From contig NZ_CALJHY010000003.1 of assembly GCF_937770335.1 (NCBI RefSeq), forward strand, positions 434,001 to 498,000: 64,000 bases of DNA, in the 5' to 3' direction. A program made the position numbers and the translations under genes. The notes beneath the pieces are model-generated. The model was given only the letters and a program-made list of their open reading frames with translations, did no database searches and was not told the origin of the DNA. This DNA is from an uncultured Glaciecola sp. GTDB taxonomy: Bacteria; Pseudomonadota; Gammaproteobacteria; Enterobacterales; Alteromonadaceae. This document shows positions 54,646 through 63,599 of the stretch, piece after piece; position 1 is the stretch's first letter, and each line of letters opens with the position of its first letter.

Positions 54646-55584
54646 CTATTCCGAACTTCGGTGAGTCATACCATCATCATTAGTTGGTGACTTCACTTTT
54701 AACCAGCCACCAATTAACTGCTGCTCAGTTGAACCATTGCTGTTTATCAACGGTATTGACCATGACGCAACGTCACTAGAATAACTTAGTCGGCTATCAG
54801 GCCATGTATACGCAGGTTGACTGGATAGTTTCACCCACTCTTTTGCCGCTGTTAAGGGTAACCTGCCCAATCGTTGCCATCCCCTACTTTCTATTCTAGC
54901 CTCAATACCTGCTGGGCTAAATCGGAACATCGGTTCATCATTTTCATCCAGAACAATGAGTTTGTCTTTACCTTTATAGCTTAAGCGAATTGCAGCCTGC
55001 ACATCAGAAATGAGCATGGCTGATAAATTACTTATTTCAGCTAGGTTTTTGCGGTCTAGGGTAACTAGAGTTCGGTATGTTGGGGCCGTTAATGATTTAA
55101 AGCGACCACTAATAGATGAACTCTCGCCATTCGCTCTCACACTGATTATCCATTGTTTGTGGGCATCATTCTGCTTTTCTAACCGAGCGTCATACCACCC
55201 CCAGTAAGCATTGTTGCTTACTGGTTTCCACAATGTCTTAACAACCCCGTCTTTTACCCACTCGGGCAATGGTCGTTCGCCAGCAACCTGAGTCTTATAA
55301 AAATCGGGATGGTCCCAGTTACCTTCTACACCTGCTGTTGAAATGCGAAGAAATGCCTCGCCATCGTCAGCTAATATTTCCAGATAACCCTCGCCAGTAT
55401 ACTCAACCAAAATTTCATTACCCAGAGGTGAGTTCTGTATCTGCGCCATCACGTTGCTATCTACTGTATGCTCTGCAATCGGCAGCCACTCGCCCGATGC
55501 GCCGCTATCCCCGTGAGAATAAACGCCGCCCGAAACTGTCAGTAGCAAGGTAGCGAATACTATTTTCATATTGTTCACTGTCAT
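54646..55584 (-). CDS. Exported protein with two copies of one domain, next to a copper oxidase gene
   Basis: 312 residues with a signal peptide (VFATLLLTVSGGVYS). Two homologous units follow: about 58-165 (ILVEYTGEGYLEILADDGEA onward, AGVEGN, LPEWVKDG, WGWYDARLE, SGRFK) and about 196-303 (RLSYKGKDKLIVLDENDEPM onward, AGIEAR, LPLTAAKEW, YTWPDSRLS, GGWLK). Each contains Y-x-G...L-x-I, a W-D-x-R-L pattern and a final G-x-x-K. AAGGTAAACAGT precedes ATG. It is 20 bp downstream of the oxidase gene on the same strand. Family not recognised. Confidence 0.75.
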   Translation of the reverse strand: MTVNNMKIVFATLLLTVSGGVYSHGDSGASGEWLPIAEHTVDSNVMAQIQNSPLGNEILVEYTGEGYLEILADDGEAFLRISTAGVEGNWDHPDFYKTQVAGERPLPEWVKDGVVKTLWKPVSNNAYWGWYDARLEKQNDAHKQWIISVRANGESSSISGRFKSLTAPTYRTLVTLDRKNLAEISNLSAMLISDVQAAIRLSYKGKDKLIVLDENDEPMFRFSPAGIEARIESRGWQRLGRLPLTAAKEWVKLSSQPAYTWPDSRLSYSSDVASWSIPLINSNGSTEQQLIGGWLKVKSPTNDDGMTHRSSE

Positions 55585-55604
55585 ACTGTTTACCTTCTAT
55601 GACC

Positions 55605-57866
55605 TTAGTTACAAAGAGTGGATAACTTACCCACGATGGTCACGGACTTTGACTCAGAAGGAACTAAATTCCCTTGCTCGTCACGCGCATTAACGAAAAG
55701 CATGTAATCACCTGGTGGGATAACCGCTTGCTGACTTGGCATTTGCACTACTATGCCATTATCTATTGTCTTCACTATTGGTAATTCAACCGTACGTTGG
55801 TCACCGTCTATTAAGTGAGTCAGATTCGTTCTTCTCACTAACACAGCTGATTCAACACGTTCGTTCATTGAAACAGAGGCACTGTCGGTGTTTTTAAACT
55901 TAACTCTCAGTTTTTCGCCAACAGATACCGTAGCAAGTCTCGTTCTGATAGCAGGTCTGTCACCAAACATATAAGGTGGCTTAAAAATTTCAAATGAAGG
56001 GTCACGACCATCGTTAGGCGAGAAGCCTGGCAAGGTTACGCTATATGCATATCCGGTATTAATCGGTGCATGACCACCTACTAGTACGCTGCCGTCAGGT
56101 AACAAGAGTGCAGAATTGTGATATGTTCTGGCTCGGTGTTGCGTCGCTATTTTACGAAAAGTCTCTGTTTTTGGGTCAAACAGTTCAGCCTCTAAAATAG
56201 GAAAACCGGTACCTGGCAGGACGACTTCATCCCTGTCGGCGCCAGAAAGCACTAACACTTCACCAGTAGGCAACAATACGCCTGTACCGTACCAACGGCC
56301 TTGAGTTAAGCTGCCCGTTGAACGTGAATCATAATGCATTTGTTCGCCGTCAATTGTCACTGAATCAATTCTAGCCAAATTAGTCGCGACGTAAAGCCCA
56401 GGACTTGTCACTGCGACAGCGCTGAGAAGGCCACCAGCAGTAAGAAATTCGGCTTTGTTATAGTCACCATATTCATCAGGTTGAAGCGGAAGCATCATAG
56501 AAAATGTAGACCCTCTAAAGCCAGCGCCCAATACTGATTTCACATCAAGTAATAAAGACGGATCATCAATAAGTGGCGCAAGGGCTGCAGCTGGATCCGC
56601 TACGAACTCACCGCTTAAACCGCCTAATAATCCATTTAACGATTCTTCATTCTCAGAATTAGTGACGTTAAGTAAACTGGCTAAATCGCTCACGCCTGCC
56701 TCGTTTAGATGCACCGGCAAGCCGGCATACCCAAGATCATCCCAGCGTTTTAAGTCAGGATCGTAAGCAGCGACTATGTTCCATAGTGCTTGATCATAGC
56801 TCTGTCCTGATGGGTTAAATGCTTGACCACCACCGTTGTAGAACACATGTCCATTAGGAAGAAGATGTACTCGCGGGTATAGAGGCAAAGAGCGTTCTGC
56901 TAATGCACCGTTATCAGTCCATTTACCACAAGATGTATCATAGGTTTCTGTCGCTGTTACATTTCTGCCTGACGTTTCAGGGCTAGATACATAAACGGGT
57001 TTTATTAATTTGGTGACACCACTGGCAACGAAAACATTACCATTTTCTAGCGATAATGCGCTGGGATACCAACGGCCAAAATTCATATCACCGGTTTTAC
57101 GCCAGCTGTTATCGTCAGGATTGAAAATACGGCTGTTTTTTAGACCTTCTAATTCAGCTAAGCCAAATTGAACTGGATCGCCGAATAATTCAGTACTTAC
57201 GCCCGGTTCACCGTAATAATCGGTTCCACCTACGGCCAGTAATTCACCATTAGGTAGACCAACTAAATCAGCGCAAAATAACGCACCGTCATTGTTAGTT
57301 CGATCATCCGCAGTATCAATATCCACGCTACTAATCAAGCCAGGATCGAGTGTATCGGAATCATTGCCATCTGGGTTTGCGCCAGCATCTACGGGTGAAG
57401 GAGATATCCAACTCGCTTTGTTTTTGTTTTTATTTAGGGTCAAAACGCGAGTTTGGTCATTAACAAGTGCACTACCGACTTCGAGTAAAGCACTGTACTC
57501 TACGTTCTCAGTTCCTTCTAATGCATTAAAATAAAGAATGCGGCCATCCTTGAGCAACGCAACACTACCCGCAGCAGGTTTGCACTTTAAAACACCCTCT
57601 TCGTTCTCCTCGCACTTTCCATTATCAGGATAGTTATTAATAGGATTGACGATGTTAGTGTTGTTTTGATCAGAAAACTCGCCGGTGATTAAAGGTTCTT
57701 CGAATGGCAGGGTAAAAACCCCATTTTGCTTGCATTCTTGTGCACTTTCGCAAGCGGGTTCAATAATAGGTACTGCGCCTTTATTTTTTGCTGCCATTGC
57801 TAAATGGGAACATATGCTCAGTGAAAGTAGGGTCATGATGGGCATAAATGCTGTTCGTTTTTTCAT
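55605..57866 (-). CDS. Exported copper-radical oxidase (galactose/glyoxal oxidase-like, DUF1929)
   Basis: 753 residues with a Sec signal peptide (LLSLSICSHLAMA). A kelch beta-propeller is followed by an E-set DUF1929 domain (PPYMFGDRPAIRTRLATVSV). The residues that build the copper-radical site of glyoxal oxidase are in place: Cys in ALFCADLVGLPNGELL, Tyr in GRWYPSALSLENG, the Tyr-His pair in RARTYHNSALLLPDG and the C-terminal His in TNLTHLIDGDQRTV. Such enzymes oxidise aldehydes or primary alcohols to acids plus H2O2 outside the cell. GGAG precedes ATG. A small exported partner gene follows 20 bp later. Confidence 0.85.
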   Translation of the reverse strand: MKKRTAFMPIMTLLSLSICSHLAMAAKNKGAVPIIEPACESAQECKQNGVFTLPFEEPLITGEFSDQNNTNIVNPINNYPDNGKCEENEEGVLKCKPAAGSVALLKDGRILYFNALEGTENVEYSALLEVGSALVNDQTRVLTLNKNKNKASWISPSPVDAGANPDGNDSDTLDPGLISSVDIDTADDRTNNDGALFCADLVGLPNGELLAVGGTDYYGEPGVSTELFGDPVQFGLAELEGLKNSRIFNPDDNSWRKTGDMNFGRWYPSALSLENGNVFVASGVTKLIKPVYVSSPETSGRNVTATETYDTSCGKWTDNGALAERSLPLYPRVHLLPNGHVFYNGGGQAFNPSGQSYDQALWNIVAAYDPDLKRWDDLGYAGLPVHLNEAGVSDLASLLNVTNSENEESLNGLLGGLSGEFVADPAAALAPLIDDPSLLLDVKSVLGAGFRGSTFSMMLPLQPDEYGDYNKAEFLTAGGLLSAVAVTSPGLYVATNLARIDSVTIDGEQMHYDSRSTGSLTQGRWYGTGVLLPTGEVLVLSGADRDEVVLPGTGFPILEAELFDPKTETFRKIATQHRARTYHNSALLLPDGSVLVGGHAPINTGYAYSVTLPGFSPNDGRDPSFEIFKPPYMFGDRPAIRTRLATVSVGEKLRVKFKNTDSASVSMNERVESAVLVRRTNLTHLIDGDQRTVELPIVKTIDNGIVVQMPSQQAVIPPGDYMLFVNARDEQGNLVPSESKSVTIVGKLSTLCN

Positions 57867-58375
57867 TGTAATCTCCGGACTTACTTATTAATTGTACAAA
57901 ATGGATAATGTTATCTCACTCTGCATTAGATCTTGTCGATATCATTTGCTTTCTACTACTGCAGAGAACCCTAGTTAGTAAAAAAAGAGCCTCAACAAAC
58001 ACCAGCAACGCTTAATGTAACGTCATCTTTCAAAACATTAATATGGTTAGTCCAAGCTATCAGGGAAATTAGCAATTTTGGATAGGGGGAAACCCCCTAA
58101 ATTTAAAACGCTATGGAAGTAGGTCGATACGCACTTTTATGATTTGTAAATAGTATGAGAATAACGATGCTGAATTTGAGGTAGTCTTAAAACGGTTTTA
58201 AGTAAGATTCTGTTGAATATACTAAAATTCAATTGATTAGAAGGGAACCTTTGCTCCTCTGACGACACGGTTAAAACCGTCAAGCTAAGCACCCGAGCAT
58301 CAGTTTTAGGGTTCGGGGGCAATAGGGTGTCAGACTCAACTGGAGTCAGGCCTACTATTCATATTTATGCTTAAG
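57867..58375. other. Gene-free stretch upstream of the copper oxidase
   Basis: This is 509 bases between the oxidase start and the end of the next operon (same strand). The only strong element is a palindrome at 58083-58099. The 61-codon reverse frame at 58137-58322 is not supported: no ribosome site and no recognised family. Confidence 0.5.
58083..58099. promoter_or_regulatory. Perfect G/C palindrome upstream of the copper oxidase gene
   Basis: TAGGGGGAAACCCCCTA is a perfect 7-bp-arm palindrome with an AAA centre, 217 bases before the oxidase ATG in the likely promoter region. It fits a dimeric regulator operator better than a terminator, because no T-run follows. The regulator is not identified. 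Confidence 0.5.
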
Positions 58376-59425
58376 TTAAATAACCAGTTTTCGCTGTTCT
58401 TCAAGTCCCATCGCCAGTATAAATGGGTCTGTTTTTTGTAAGGATATAAAATCTTTTTTGTTCTGCAAGCACAGCCAATTATGTTGAATTAAACTTTGCG
58501 CAACGGCTCCACCTAATGTCGCGCCTGGGCCCAACACAATTAGTTTATCTGGCGCAAACTCTTTAATGGCAACTTCGACTGCTTTGGTAAAGTCATAGGT
58601 TTCTACTACTTGGGTTCCAAGCGTATAGTCATACAGTTCTTGTGCGTTACAACTATAGGGTTGCCATATTTGGCCTACACCATCAATTAGGGGCACATTC
58701 GGCGCAGTAAAAAGAGTCGATGGCAGTATAGACTTAGCTTTTACAGATGTTTCATTTAATAAGGGCGTGTGAAAAGCCGCATGATTAAACAGATTCATTG
58801 GGTAGCGGTCTTGAACAATAGGCAATGCCTGTTCCAAGGCTTTTAAGCCTTTTTTATTGCCTCCAAAAACGATATATCCACCCAATTTTATGGACACATA
58901 CGCTTCACAGCCGTCAATCTTATTAACCTCAAGCAAAGCTTGCTCAGTTATATCAAGTGCTTGTTGGTCCAGCACCCAAAACTCATCTGTCACTGGATAA
59001 ATCATTTGGCCACCAATAACACCGTCAGTCATCATTGAGCCCATAGTATTGATGAGTTCAATAGCCGATTGCTGATTCAATGCACCGGCAGCAGCTAATG
59101 CGATATACCAGCCCATCGAGTTTCCAGTAACTGCAACTACCTCATATTCATCCTCATTGATTGACTGAAAATCCGATATTGCGCAAGCATATATGAGTGC
59201 TGAAGCATTCTCTCCAGCAGTATGACTGCGCATATTGAATTGCTCTGCTGTATCTAAGCTTTGAATACTGACTTGGCGTTTTTGTTCACGGTATGCATCG
59301 ACGCTCTCGACTATGTCTGTTTTATCGGGATGTAAGCGATGCAAATAACCTAAATCTTCCTTATTATAAGTACCACGGCCAGGGCAGATAACGACAACTC
59401 TCTTCTTTTGTTTCAATTGCGTCAT
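58376..59425 (-). CDS. FabD-like acyltransferase partnered with an E1 dehydrogenase
   Basis: 349 residues with the malonyl-CoA:ACP transacylase fold in diverged form: VVVICPGRGTYNKEDLG in place of the FPGQGSQ start, nucleophile elbow VTGNSMGWYIALAAAGAL (G-N-S-M-G instead of GHSLGE), and FNHAAFHTPLLNETS with the catalytic His. The glycine-rich end is LIVLGPGATLGGAV. Its ATG overlaps the stop of the E1 gene by one base (TAATG) and has AAGGA upstream, so the two are coupled. Acyl group and acceptor are unknown. Confidence 0.78.
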   Translation of the reverse strand: MTQLKQKKRVVVICPGRGTYNKEDLGYLHRLHPDKTDIVESVDAYREQKRQVSIQSLDTAEQFNMRSHTAGENASALIYACAISDFQSINEDEYEVVAVTGNSMGWYIALAAAGALNQQSAIELINTMGSMMTDGVIGGQMIYPVTDEFWVLDQQALDITEQALLEVNKIDGCEAYVSIKLGGYIVFGGNKKGLKALEQALPIVQDRYPMNLFNHAAFHTPLLNETSVKAKSILPSTLFTAPNVPLIDGVGQIWQPYSCNAQELYDYTLGTQVVETYDFTKAVEVAIKEFAPDKLIVLGPGATLGGAVAQSLIQHNWLCLQNKKDFISLQKTDPFILAMGLEEQRKLVI

Positions 59426-61731
59426 TATGTATTCCTTCTTTTGGTTTTAGCATCTGTTTTAGTTTCTATTTTAGCTTTATTAACTGCCGTTTTCGTTGAG
59501 ACTAAGAGTAAAGCTTCCTCGACTATTTGCTCTGTAGAGGGTAAAACATGGTAAGCAGCGCTGCCCAGCGGAATGAAACTGTCATGCGCTGTAATACGGC
59601 TTATTTTGACTTTATTACGGGTAATTTCTGACTCAGCTAAAAGTGTAAACAGTGCTTCACTTATTGAGCCTGTCTGGCGACATTCGTCAACAATAAGCAC
59701 ATTTTCACAGCACGTAGCTTGTTCAATAATGCCTTTTTCATCGAGCGGGGCTAGCCATCGTAAATCGATAACTCGGCATTCAATACCTTGTTGCGCTAAG
59801 ATTTTTTCTGCTTTTCTTGAAAGGTAATAACCATTCCCATAAGAAAGAATACATAAGCTTTTACCTTCGCCATAAACACTTATTTTTTGATCATGGTCTG
59901 CAGAATTAGTAGCAGTGGCATTTGCTGATGGCGTGACATATTCGGACATCCAAAGCCCATCACCTTCAGCGTGCAGGTCTTTAGCCATGTATAAAGCAAT
60001 AGGTTCTAAAAACACCACAAGACGTTGCTGCTCTCTTGCCAATTTTACGCTTGTTCTCATCATTTCAACGGCATCAGCACCATTTGATGGACACGCCAGA
60101 ATTAAGCCCGGTATATCCCGAAATACGGCAAAAGAGTTATCATTGTGGAAGTGGCCACCGAATCCTTTTTGATAAGCTAAGCCAGCAATTCTAATTACCA
60201 TTGGATTACTAAACTGCCCATTAGAGAAAAATGGTAACGTTGCCGCCTCCCCTCTTATTTGATCCTCAGCATTATGTACGTAGGCTAAAAATTGTATTTC
60301 AGGCACCGGTAAAAAACCATTGTGCGCCATACCAATAGCGAGTCCTAAAATAGATTGCTCGTCTAGTAAGGTGTTGATAACACGATTTTTTCCAAAACGT
60401 TCACACAATTTACTAGTGACGTTATAAACGCCGCCTTTGGTGGCAATATCTTCACCACACATCACCATATTTTCATTTTCGGCCATTAAGTCGATCAATG
60501 CCCAATTAAGTAGTTTTGCCAAATGTTGTTTTTTATGTAAATTGTGCTTTTCATGCGCAAACAACGTGGTTCTGTCTGCCTCATTTTTGATTTTATAATA
60601 TTTGGAAACAAGATTTGCCGCAGCGCTTGGCGGAATGATACTTTGTTTGACCTGTTCAGCATTATCAAGTTTTGACTTACTCGCTGCCTGCTTAGCAATG
60701 TGAGCGATGCGCTTTTCAGTACCTTCATAAATACTAATAATTTCGTCTACCGATAGAATATTATTTTCTAGTAAAATCCTTGCACTATGTAACAGAGGGT
60801 CTTGAAATTCAGTGGCTTCAATTTCAGATTCCTTACGATATACAAACTCCGCATCAGAACCCGCATGGCCTAAAATCCTCACGGTGCGCATGTGTAAAAA
60901 TACGGGTTTTCCTTGTTGGCGCGCCATTTTTTCTGCTTGCTTGGCTTTGCGATAAGTATCAAGTAAGTTTAAGCCATCGCAATAAAGGTAATTGAGCCCC
61001 ACCCTATTTTTGTAGTTTGCGGCAATCCAGCCATCGGGTGTAGAAGTTGATATACCGATGCCGTTGTCTTCACATATATAAACAATAGGCATGCGAATTG
61101 ATTGATACGCAGCCCAAGCAGTACTATTTAATGCGCCTTGCGTAGTAGAGTGATTTGAAGATGCATCACCAAAGTTACAAACGATAATGCCGTTTTCAGG
61201 TATTTTCCCTTCAAGTGCTAGTCGTTTTGCTAAAGGTATACTGTATGCAGCACCCATTGCCTTGGGCAAATGTGATGCGATTGTGCTGGTTTGAGGGGGG
61301 ATAGATAACGCTTTACTACCTAGCACTTTGTGCCTGCCACCAGAGGTTGGATCATCTTTTGAAGCGGCAAACGATAACAGCATATCGTAAAGCGGCGTTT
61401 GCCCTGCGACCTGCTTACTGCGTTGAATCACAAACGCGCCACTGCGATAATGTAAAAACGCCATATCGGTAGGTTTAAACGCTTTTGCATAAGCCGCGTT
61501 GCCTTCATGACCAGAACTACCTATGGTATAAAAACTTTGTCCGTTTTTTTGCATAATCCGCGATTGTAAGTCTAAGTGTCGGCTCATCACTTGCGTCTCA
61601 AAAAGGTCGACAACCTCAATGTCAGTCAGGCCCACATCACTAGGTGACAAAGAGATACTCGATTTCGGCAGGTTTTCACTGCGAACAAAGTTGATAAAAT
61701 TGTCTCTTACCAACTGATTACGATTAGACAT
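59425..61731 (-). CDS. Fused E1 alpha-beta subunit of a 2-oxoacid dehydrogenase
   Basis: 768 residues in one chain. The first half (about 1-370) is E1-alpha like: FYTIGSSGHEGNAAYAKAF, then the thiamine diphosphate motif CNFGDASSNHSTTQGALNST onward to CEDNGIGIS. The second half (about 395-750) is E1-beta like: MVMCGEDIATKGGVYNVTSK, INTLLDEQSILGLAIGMAHN, and RIAGLAYQKGFGGHFHNDNS, then the transketolase C-terminal domain (RVIDLRWLAPLDEKGIIEQA). Branched-chain type 2-oxoacids are the most likely substrates. No E2 or E3 gene is nearby; instead a FabD-like gene follows. GGAG precedes ATG. Confidence 0.87.
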   Translation of the reverse strand: MSNRNQLVRDNFINFVRSENLPKSSISLSPSDVGLTDIEVVDLFETQVMSRHLDLQSRIMQKNGQSFYTIGSSGHEGNAAYAKAFKPTDMAFLHYRSGAFVIQRSKQVAGQTPLYDMLLSFAASKDDPTSGGRHKVLGSKALSIPPQTSTIASHLPKAMGAAYSIPLAKRLALEGKIPENGIIVCNFGDASSNHSTTQGALNSTAWAAYQSIRMPIVYICEDNGIGISTSTPDGWIAANYKNRVGLNYLYCDGLNLLDTYRKAKQAEKMARQQGKPVFLHMRTVRILGHAGSDAEFVYRKESEIEATEFQDPLLHSARILLENNILSVDEIISIYEGTEKRIAHIAKQAASKSKLDNAEQVKQSIIPPSAAANLVSKYYKIKNEADRTTLFAHEKHNLHKKQHLAKLLNWALIDLMAENENMVMCGEDIATKGGVYNVTSKLCERFGKNRVINTLLDEQSILGLAIGMAHNGFLPVPEIQFLAYVHNAEDQIRGEAATLPFFSNGQFSNPMVIRIAGLAYQKGFGGHFHNDNSFAVFRDIPGLILACPSNGADAVEMMRTSVKLAREQQRLVVFLEPIALYMAKDLHAEGDGLWMSEYVTPSANATATNSADHDQKISVYGEGKSLCILSYGNGYYLSRKAEKILAQQGIECRVIDLRWLAPLDEKGIIEQATCCENVLIVDECRQTGSISEALFTLLAESEITRNKVKISRITAHDSFIPLGSAAYHVLPSTEQIVEEALLLVSTKTAVNKAKIETKTDAKTKRRNT

Positions 61732-61777
61732 GCTGACTCCACAAATAGGTGATACGTTAGACTTAGTTAATTCTTCA

Positions 61778-61885
61778 CTAAGCCTTGTTCAATATTGCTC
61801 GCGCACTATCTCTGATCATGCGCTCTTCTTCTGGCAACAAATAGTCGATAGCTACAGCGTCTTTCCAATTAAAAACCGCTTTCAT
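61778..61885 (-). pseudogene. Fossil N-terminus of glutaryl-CoA dehydrogenase
   Basis: A 35-codon reverse frame, from ATG 61885 to a stop, reads MKAVFNWKDAVAIDYLLPEE, then ERMIRDSARAILNKA. This is the beginning of the GcdH/ACAD family (F-x-W-x-D-P-x-L-L-x-x-x-L-T-x-E-E-R-M-V-R-D-x-A-R). The rest of the gene is gone and the ribosome site is weak. It lies between the E1 gene start and the divergent LysR gene, suggesting a former LysR-gcdH pair whose dehydrogenase was lost. Confidence 0.6.
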
Positions 61886-62079
61886 TTTTGCTTCTGTATA
61901 CCTTAAAAGGCACCTGAATATTTAATAGACCTGGGTTCTTATTGTGAACTGAAGTAAATGAACTATTGCTTATTTATGGATAATAATTAAAACTTAGCCA
62001 AAGTTAAAATATATATTTTCTCTATCAGATATATCTTTTAACTATAGCGTTAACTATCAATAAACCGCAAAGAGTAGAA

Positions 62080-62910
62080 ATGGATTTACGCAGCCTCAAA
62101 TATTTTGTTTCTGTTTATCAGCAGCGCAGTTTTAGTGCCGCAGCAAAAGTGTGCTTTATTGCTCAACCATCAATCTCATTTGCGATTGCACAACTTGAGG
62201 AAAGCTTACAAACAACATTATTCAATAGACATGCTCGCGGCGTAACCCCGACCATAACGGGTGAACGTCTATTCCCTTTGGCTCAGCAACTATTGGGTCA
62301 AGCCGACGCCATTGCCAATCTATTTACTGAACATAGCCGAAAGCAGCCTTTTTTATTGGGCGTAACTAAGGGCTTAGGGGTTGAACGCATGAGTGCCCTA
62401 TTAAAAGACTTCACAGCATCACAAAAATTGATGGAATTAACCCTAGTTTCTCATTCACAAACATGCAATGCGCGCATTATTATGAAAGAAGAAATTAATG
62501 AAAGTGAGCAGTTTATCTCCATTTGGAAGGAAGATTATTTACTCGCGTTGCCATACAACCATGTGTTGTCGCTCAAAGAAAGTATTACGTTGGCCGATTT
62601 GGATGAACTTCCGTTCATTCAACGCACGCCTTGTGTGGCTTGGAGTAATTTAAACGAAACCCTAACATTAGCTGGGTTCAGTGTAGATATTAGGGCCAAA
62701 ATACAAACTCTTGATTATGCTTTGGGCTTAGTTCAAGCAGGCTTAGGTTGTGCATTAGTGCCAGCATATTCAGAAATATTAAGTAAACCAGAAGTGGTAT
62801 ATAGGCCAATAGAAGGCTTGCGCTTGATGCGAGAAATTGTATTTGCTTTTCAGCAATCGACTGCTGTTATTCAACAGTTACAGCAAATAGTTATTAAGCA
62901 TCGCTGGTAG
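62080..62910 (+). CDS. LysR-type regulator divergent from the E1-acyltransferase operon
   Basis: 276 residues. The N-terminal helix-turn-helix MDLRSLKYFVSVYQQRSFSA plus FIAQPSISFAIAQLE and TTLFNRHARG is classical LysR, followed by a short effector domain (FIQRTPCVAWSN, LVQAGLGCALVPAYSEIL). It is slightly shorter than the usual 290-310 residues. It faces away from the E1 operon and the gcdH fossil, so it probably controls that region. AAAGAG precedes the ATG. Confidence 0.88.
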   Translation: MDLRSLKYFVSVYQQRSFSAAAKVCFIAQPSISFAIAQLEESLQTTLFNRHARGVTPTITGERLFPLAQQLLGQADAIANLFTEHSRKQPFLLGVTKGLGVERMSALLKDFTASQKLMELTLVSHSQTCNARIIMKEEINESEQFISIWKEDYLLALPYNHVLSLKESITLADLDELPFIQRTPCVAWSNLNETLTLAGFSVDIRAKIQTLDYALGLVQAGLGCALVPAYSEILSKPEVVYRPIEGLRLMREIVFAFQQSTAVIQQLQQIVIKHRW

Positions 62911-63498
62911 TTTTAGCTTCATGATTAACAATTTTAAGACTGCCTAACTTTTCTATTGTCGTTATTTTAGATACTCCCCACATACATCACATTTCACGTT
63001 TCTCAGAAAGACTTTCTTTTTTAGTAACAACAAAGACATCTAAATCTAAAAGAGATATTGGCATAGGTTGACGTTCCAAGGCATCAGAAGCGGGACTGCC
63101 TGCAGTCGCAGAGCAACAGGTGTAATTGCAACTGGATTAGTTAAAAGATTAAAGACTTATCTAGCATATTAACAATTACGCATCATTGCTGGGTAATATG
63201 AGCGGCAAGACCTTATAGTGAACTTGTTAGCTTCGATTTTTAGTCTACTCTATTAAAACTGGATTTCTAATTACAGATTAATAAGCTCTAACGATGACAG
63301 CGAATGTGAGTGTAGCATTAATAATTTAGTGATGGTTAAGTGTCAGTAAAATTTACACTTTCTTAAAATTAAAACGAAATTCAATCCAAATAAAAATTAA
63401 ACCTCTGTTTTTTATAACTAAAAAATTAATGGCATACAATATGCTAAGAGTAATTGAGGATGTTTAAATCAGTATGATAAAAACAATCTAAACCGAAC
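62911..63498. other. Gene-free leader region
   Basis: This is 588 bases with no supported gene or obvious repeat, between the LysR gene and the riboswitch. It is likely to hold the promoter for the riboswitch-controlled gene. Confidence 0.5.
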
Positions 63499-63574
63499 GG
63501 GTTTGTGCCAAACCTGCTGTGAAGCTGGGACGGAAAGCCAAGGGCCTTGCGAAAAGGCAGCCTAGCCATCACCC
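63499..63574 (+). ncRNA. Cyclic di-GMP-I (GEMM) riboswitch
   Basis: The conserved core TGGGACGGAAAGCCAAGGGC is present (consensus GGGACGCAAAGCC followed by a second stem). It is preceded by TGCCAAACC and a GTGA tetraloop stem (GCTGTGAAGC), matching the first arm (GCAAACC-stem-GNRA-stem). The outer helix closes as GGGT (63499) with ACCC (63571-63574). A second arm is GGGCCTTGCGAAAAGGC. This element binds cyclic di-GMP and controls the gene 26 bases downstream, which encodes a secreted PEP-CTERM-like protein. On- or off-switch logic cannot be read here. Confidence 0.83.
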
Positions 63575-63599
63575 TAACATTAACACAAGGAATGATTTT

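Noticed and set aside
58137-58322. 61-codon reverse frame upstream of the copper oxidase
   Set aside because: No ribosome site, no recognised family and no hydrophobic or repeated structure.
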